Shown here piece after piece: positions 6,458 through 7,838 of a DNA stretch of 7,838 nt; the first letter of the stretch is position 1; every line of letters begins with the position of its first letter. The position numbers and the translations under genes are program-made. Source of the stretch: Bacillota bacterium (GTDB lineage Bacteria > Bacillota > Sulfobacillia > JAJZYS01 > JAJYTV01); contig JAJYNV010000429.1 in NCBI GenBank assembly GCA_021786135.1, forward strand, positions 1 to 7,838, in the 5' to 3' direction. The notes beneath the pieces are model-generated. The model searched no databases. It saw nothing but the letters and a program-made list of their open reading frames with translations, and was not told the origin of the DNA.

Positions 6458-6492
6458 CCGGCCCGCGCCCGCCTATGCGCGGCAGAGGCCGG
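6458..6492 (-). repeat. GC-rich hairpin upstream of the P-loop/Asp23 gene
   Basis: The minus strand can form an 11-bp stem: CCGGCC (6492-6487) pairs with GGCCGG (6463-6458), and CGCGC (6481-6477) pairs with GCGCG (6468-6464). A 5-base bulge (6486-6482) lies on one side and the loop has 8 bases (6476-6469). It ends about 20 bases before the TTG start, just ahead of the purine-rich ribosome binding region. No U-tract follows, so it is not a standard terminator. The pairing is seen directly; function is unknown. Confidence 0.45.
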
Positions 6493-6495
6493 TTC

Positions 6496-6529
6496 CTGCT
6501 CGCATGATAGCAGATGCGTTCGATGAACG
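6496..6529 (-). repeat. Two small adjacent inverted repeats after aroH
   Basis: Immediately after the aroH stop lie CGTTC/GAACG arms with a 3-base loop (6517-6529) and CTGCT/AGCAG arms with an 8-base loop (6496-6513). A competing pair, CGCAT (6501-6505) with ATGCG (6514-6518), overlaps both and would exclude them. Together with the larger hairpin at 6458-6492 they fill most of the 93-base gap 6439-6531. Each is short enough to arise by chance. Confidence 0.3.
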
Positions 6530-6534
6530 GTTCA
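6504..6534 (-). promoter_or_regulatory. Weak candidate promoter for the P-loop/Asp23 gene
   Basis: The minus strand has TATCAT at 6509-6504, a fair match to a sigma-A -10 box, in otherwise GC-rich sequence. The best -35 candidates (TGAACC or GAACCG near 6534-6528) match the consensus poorly and sit 18-19 bases away. If used, transcription would start near 6497 and the strong hairpin would lie at the very 5' end of the message. Support is positional only. Confidence 0.2.
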
Positions 6535-6897
6535 GGCCTCCGGCGCGAGGTCGGGTCGCAGGGACAGCGTCCCGTGAAGGTAAACCGGCACGAGGCGCTG
6601 ACGCTCGGGGCGCTCCACCTCCACGAGGACGCGGATCATCCTCTGGGGCATTCCCGGCACGGCCGTCTCCACGGCGCCGAGCAACGGGACGTCGGTCCAG
6701 CCCAGCCGGCGCGCGGCATACGCGGGGAACGCCGCGTCGAGATCGGGTGTCATGGTGAAGAAGGCGGCCACGACCTCAAGAACCCGGATACCGTTCCGCT
6801 CCACGATGGCGTCGATCAGCTCTGCGGTGGCATCCCAGATCGCCTCGGGGCTGTTCTCTCTCGCGATCGTCGCTCCGCGCACGGCGCTAACGGCCAT
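6532..6897 (-). CDS. aroH: Chorismate mutase, AroH class
   Basis: Cytoplasmic enzyme converting chorismate to prephenate, the first step of phenylalanine and tyrosine synthesis. The 121-aa protein matches the trimeric Bacillus subtilis AroH type (127 aa) over its whole length: AVRGATIARENSPEAIWDAT at 5-24, TMTPDLDAAFPAYAAR at 48-63, GWTDVPLLGAVE at 66-77, RMIRVLVEV at 86-94, VPVYLHGTLSLRPDL at 103-117. The residues corresponding to the known active site are present: R7, E77 (E78 in B. subtilis), R89 (R90) and Y106 (Y108). The position of B. subtilis Cys75 is Gly74 here; that cysteine is a secondary contact rather than a required catalytic residue. The ATG at 6897 has GAGGTGG upstream and overlaps the tyrA stop by 11 bases; possible upstream extension is only a shadow of tyrA. 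It would supply prephenate directly to the adjacent TyrA. Confidence 0.95.
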   Translation of the reverse strand: MAVSAVRGATIARENSPEAIWDATAELIDAIVERNGIRVLEVVAAFFTMTPDLDAAFPAYAARRLGWTDVPLLGAVETAVPGMPQRMIRVLVEVERPERQRLVPVYLHGTLSLRPDLAPEA

Positions 6898-7666
6898 AAC
6901 CCACCTCTTCACGCAATGTCGTCGCAGCTCGGCGGGCTGCCTCAAGCGTCTCGGGCAGGCCCTGCGCGACGTCCGCCAGTATCGCGCCGAGTTCCCGTGT
7001 GGCCGCCTCAACCGCCGGACTGTTCAAGTCGAGGATCTCCTGCCACAGTCCGGTCGGACTCGTCGCGACGCGCAGCATCTCAAGCGCCGCGGGCCCGAGG
7101 AGTTCCACCGGCCGCTCCTTCAGCATCAGAGCCAGGGCGCAGCTGAAGGTGTAGCAGAGATGCGAGGTGACGGCGACCTCCCGGTCGTGGTCGCCGGGGT
7201 CCAGCCAGATGGGCACCGCCCCAACCGAGCGCACGAGCGCCTCGGCCGCCTCCCCGGGACCGCCGCCGGCACAGAGGGCGAAACCCCGTCCGGCGAAGAG
7301 CCCCGTCTGCGCGGCGCCCGGTCCGGAACCGGCATTCCCGGCCAAAGGATGTCCGCCGACAAAGGGCAGGCCCCGTTGTCGCGCGGCGGCGCAGATGGGC
7401 TGTTTCACGGACCCGGTGTCGAGCCAGAGGGGCGCCTGCCACGGAGCGTCGAGCAGGGCGATACTCGCCTTGGGCGGCGCGGCGAGCACGATGCAATCGA
7501 ATCGTCCGTCCATTTCAGGGATGCTTCCCCTGATGGCGCCAGCCGCCGAAGCCGCCTCGCAATGCTCTGGCGACACGTCGTAACCCCAGATTTCGTGCCC
7601 CAAAGCCGTCAGATCAAGGGCCAGGGATGTGCCGATGAGGCCGAGCCCCGCGATCAAGATCCGCAC
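6887..7666 (-). CDS. tyrA: Prephenate dehydrogenase
   Basis: Oxidative decarboxylase converting prephenate to 4-hydroxyphenylpyruvate for tyrosine synthesis; an arogenate substrate cannot be excluded. The 259-aa protein begins with a Rossmann fold, MRILIAGLGLIGTSLALDL, and has D30 in IWGYD at the end of the second strand, which favours NAD. Further motifs are IVLAAPP at 59-65, WLDTGSVK at 81-88, and VGGHPLAGNAGSG at 103-115, whose H106 is in the conserved HP-AG motif. Then come LFAGRGFAL at 123-131 and the helical dehydrogenase domain with VAVTSHLCYTFSCALAL at 164-180 and LWQEILDLN at 207-215. No ACT domain follows, so feedback through that module is absent. I chose the GTG at 7666 because GGGGGTGAG lies just upstream and the protein then starts at the first strand; an in-frame GTG at 7675 would add three residues. 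It overlaps aroH by 11 bases, forming a two-gene pathway unit. Confidence 0.93.
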   Translation of the reverse strand: MRILIAGLGLIGTSLALDLTALGHEIWGYDVSPEHCEAASAAGAIRGSIPEMDGRFDCIVLAAPPKASIALLDAPWQAPLWLDTGSVKQPICAAARQRGLPFVGGHPLAGNAGSGPGAAQTGLFAGRGFALCAGGGPGEAAEALVRSVGAVPIWLDPGDHDREVAVTSHLCYTFSCALALMLKERPVELLGPAALEMLRVATSPTGLWQEILDLNSPAVEAATRELGAILADVAQGLPETLEAARRAATTLREEVGYGR

Positions 7667-7694
7667 AGAGCTCACCCCCGTCCCAGCTTGAGGC

Positions 7695-7709
7695 GCCGCC
7701 AATGGCGGC
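7695..7709. repeat. Short GC hairpin upstream of tyrA
   Basis: GCCGCC (7695-7700) and GGCGGC (7704-7709) can form a 6-bp stem with a 3-base AAT loop. It lies in the short gap between the stop of the upstream gene (7720) and the tyrA start. No T-tract follows on either strand, so it is at most a weak pause or termination element; it may be chance in GC-rich DNA. Confidence 0.3.
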
Positions 7710-7719
7710 CGGCTATGGC

Positions 7720-7838
7720 CTATTCGGGGTGCGCAACGACGCGGCTGCGCATCTCCGACAGGATCTCGGGCGGAAACGGTATGGCGCGCCGGATGCTGCG
7801 GTCGAGGTGCGCAGCGATGAACTCGCACGTCGCGACGA
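7720..7838 (-). CDS. C-terminal fragment, possible acyl-CoA thioesterase (5' end outside window)
   Basis: Only the last 38 full codons before the TAG stop are visible. They read VATCEFIAAHLDRSIRRAIP then FPPEILSEMRSRVVAHPE. The pattern of a strand followed by a hydrophobic-x-LDR--RR-(I/V)P-P-E motif and a short terminal helix resembles the end of 4HBT hotdog-fold thioesterases, where the last strand is commonly followed by a D-(E/R)T-RP-P-P-E stretch. The reading frame is open to the window edge with high-GC codon use like its neighbours, and its strand and spacing (about 50 bases to tyrA) suggest it may be co-transcribed with tyrA-aroH. The family assignment rests on a short motif and is tentative; that it is the end of a real gene is more likely. 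Confidence 0.45.
   Translation of the reverse strand, partial: VATCEFIAAHLDRSIRRAIPFPPEILSEMRSRVVAHPE

Noticed and set aside
6458..6492. Rho-independent terminator for the tyrA-aroH unit.
   Set aside because: The stem is strong but no U-rich tract follows it on the minus strand, so it does not meet the usual definition.
7667..7828. Possible N-terminal extension of TyrA up to 7828.
   Set aside because: It overlaps the end of the upstream gene, is Arg/Pro-rich, and family members start at the Rossmann strand beginning MRILIAG.

Overview
The window is GC-rich and coded entirely on the minus strand: every supported gene is transcribed from right to left, with almost no intergenic space. It holds ten genes, eight complete and one cut off at each end. 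Gene content suggests a high-G+C member of the Bacillota (Limnochordia-, Thermaerobacter- or Symbiobacterium-like lineages, or an uncultured relative). The main grounds are a P-loop ATPase joined to an Asp23/Gls24-like domain, a family I know from Clostridia-type genomes, and a Bacillus-type AroH chorismate mutase next to tyrA. The taxonomic call is an inference. Non-ATG starts are common: GTG for phoB, the pstS-like gene and tyrA, TTG for pstB and the P-loop gene.

In transcription order (high to low coordinates), the window opens with the tail of a probable thioesterase (7720-7838). A two-gene tyrosine/phenylalanine module follows: tyrA (prephenate dehydrogenase, to 6887) and aroH (monofunctional chorismate mutase, 6532-6897), overlapping by 11 bases. 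A 93-base gap rich in inverted repeats (6439-6531) leads into the P-loop/Asp23-like gene (5575-6438), whose cellular role is unknown.

The rest is a complete phosphate-sensing and uptake operon in the order phoB-phoR-pstS-pstC-pstA-pstB-phoU (5521 down to the left edge). Four of its six junctions overlap (phoB/phoR, pstS/pstC, pstC/pstA and pstA/pstB), which implies tight translational coupling. PhoR and PhoB form the two-component switch, PstSCAB is the high-affinity phosphate ABC importer, and PhoU connects transporter activity to PhoR. PstB, PhoB, PhoR and PhoU are canonical. PstS, PstC and PstA are clearly shortened and divergent, and the PstS-like protein has no lipobox cysteine.

No mobile element, CRISPR array, tRNA or rRNA was seen, and no stretch longer than 300 bases lacks a gene. 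The points most worth a second look are the uncharacterised P-loop/Asp23-like fusion with its structured upstream gap, the divergent substrate-binding and membrane subunits of the Pst system, and a perfect 7-bp inverted repeat abutting the phoB ribosome binding site. I do not see convincing evidence for a wholly new multi-gene system.
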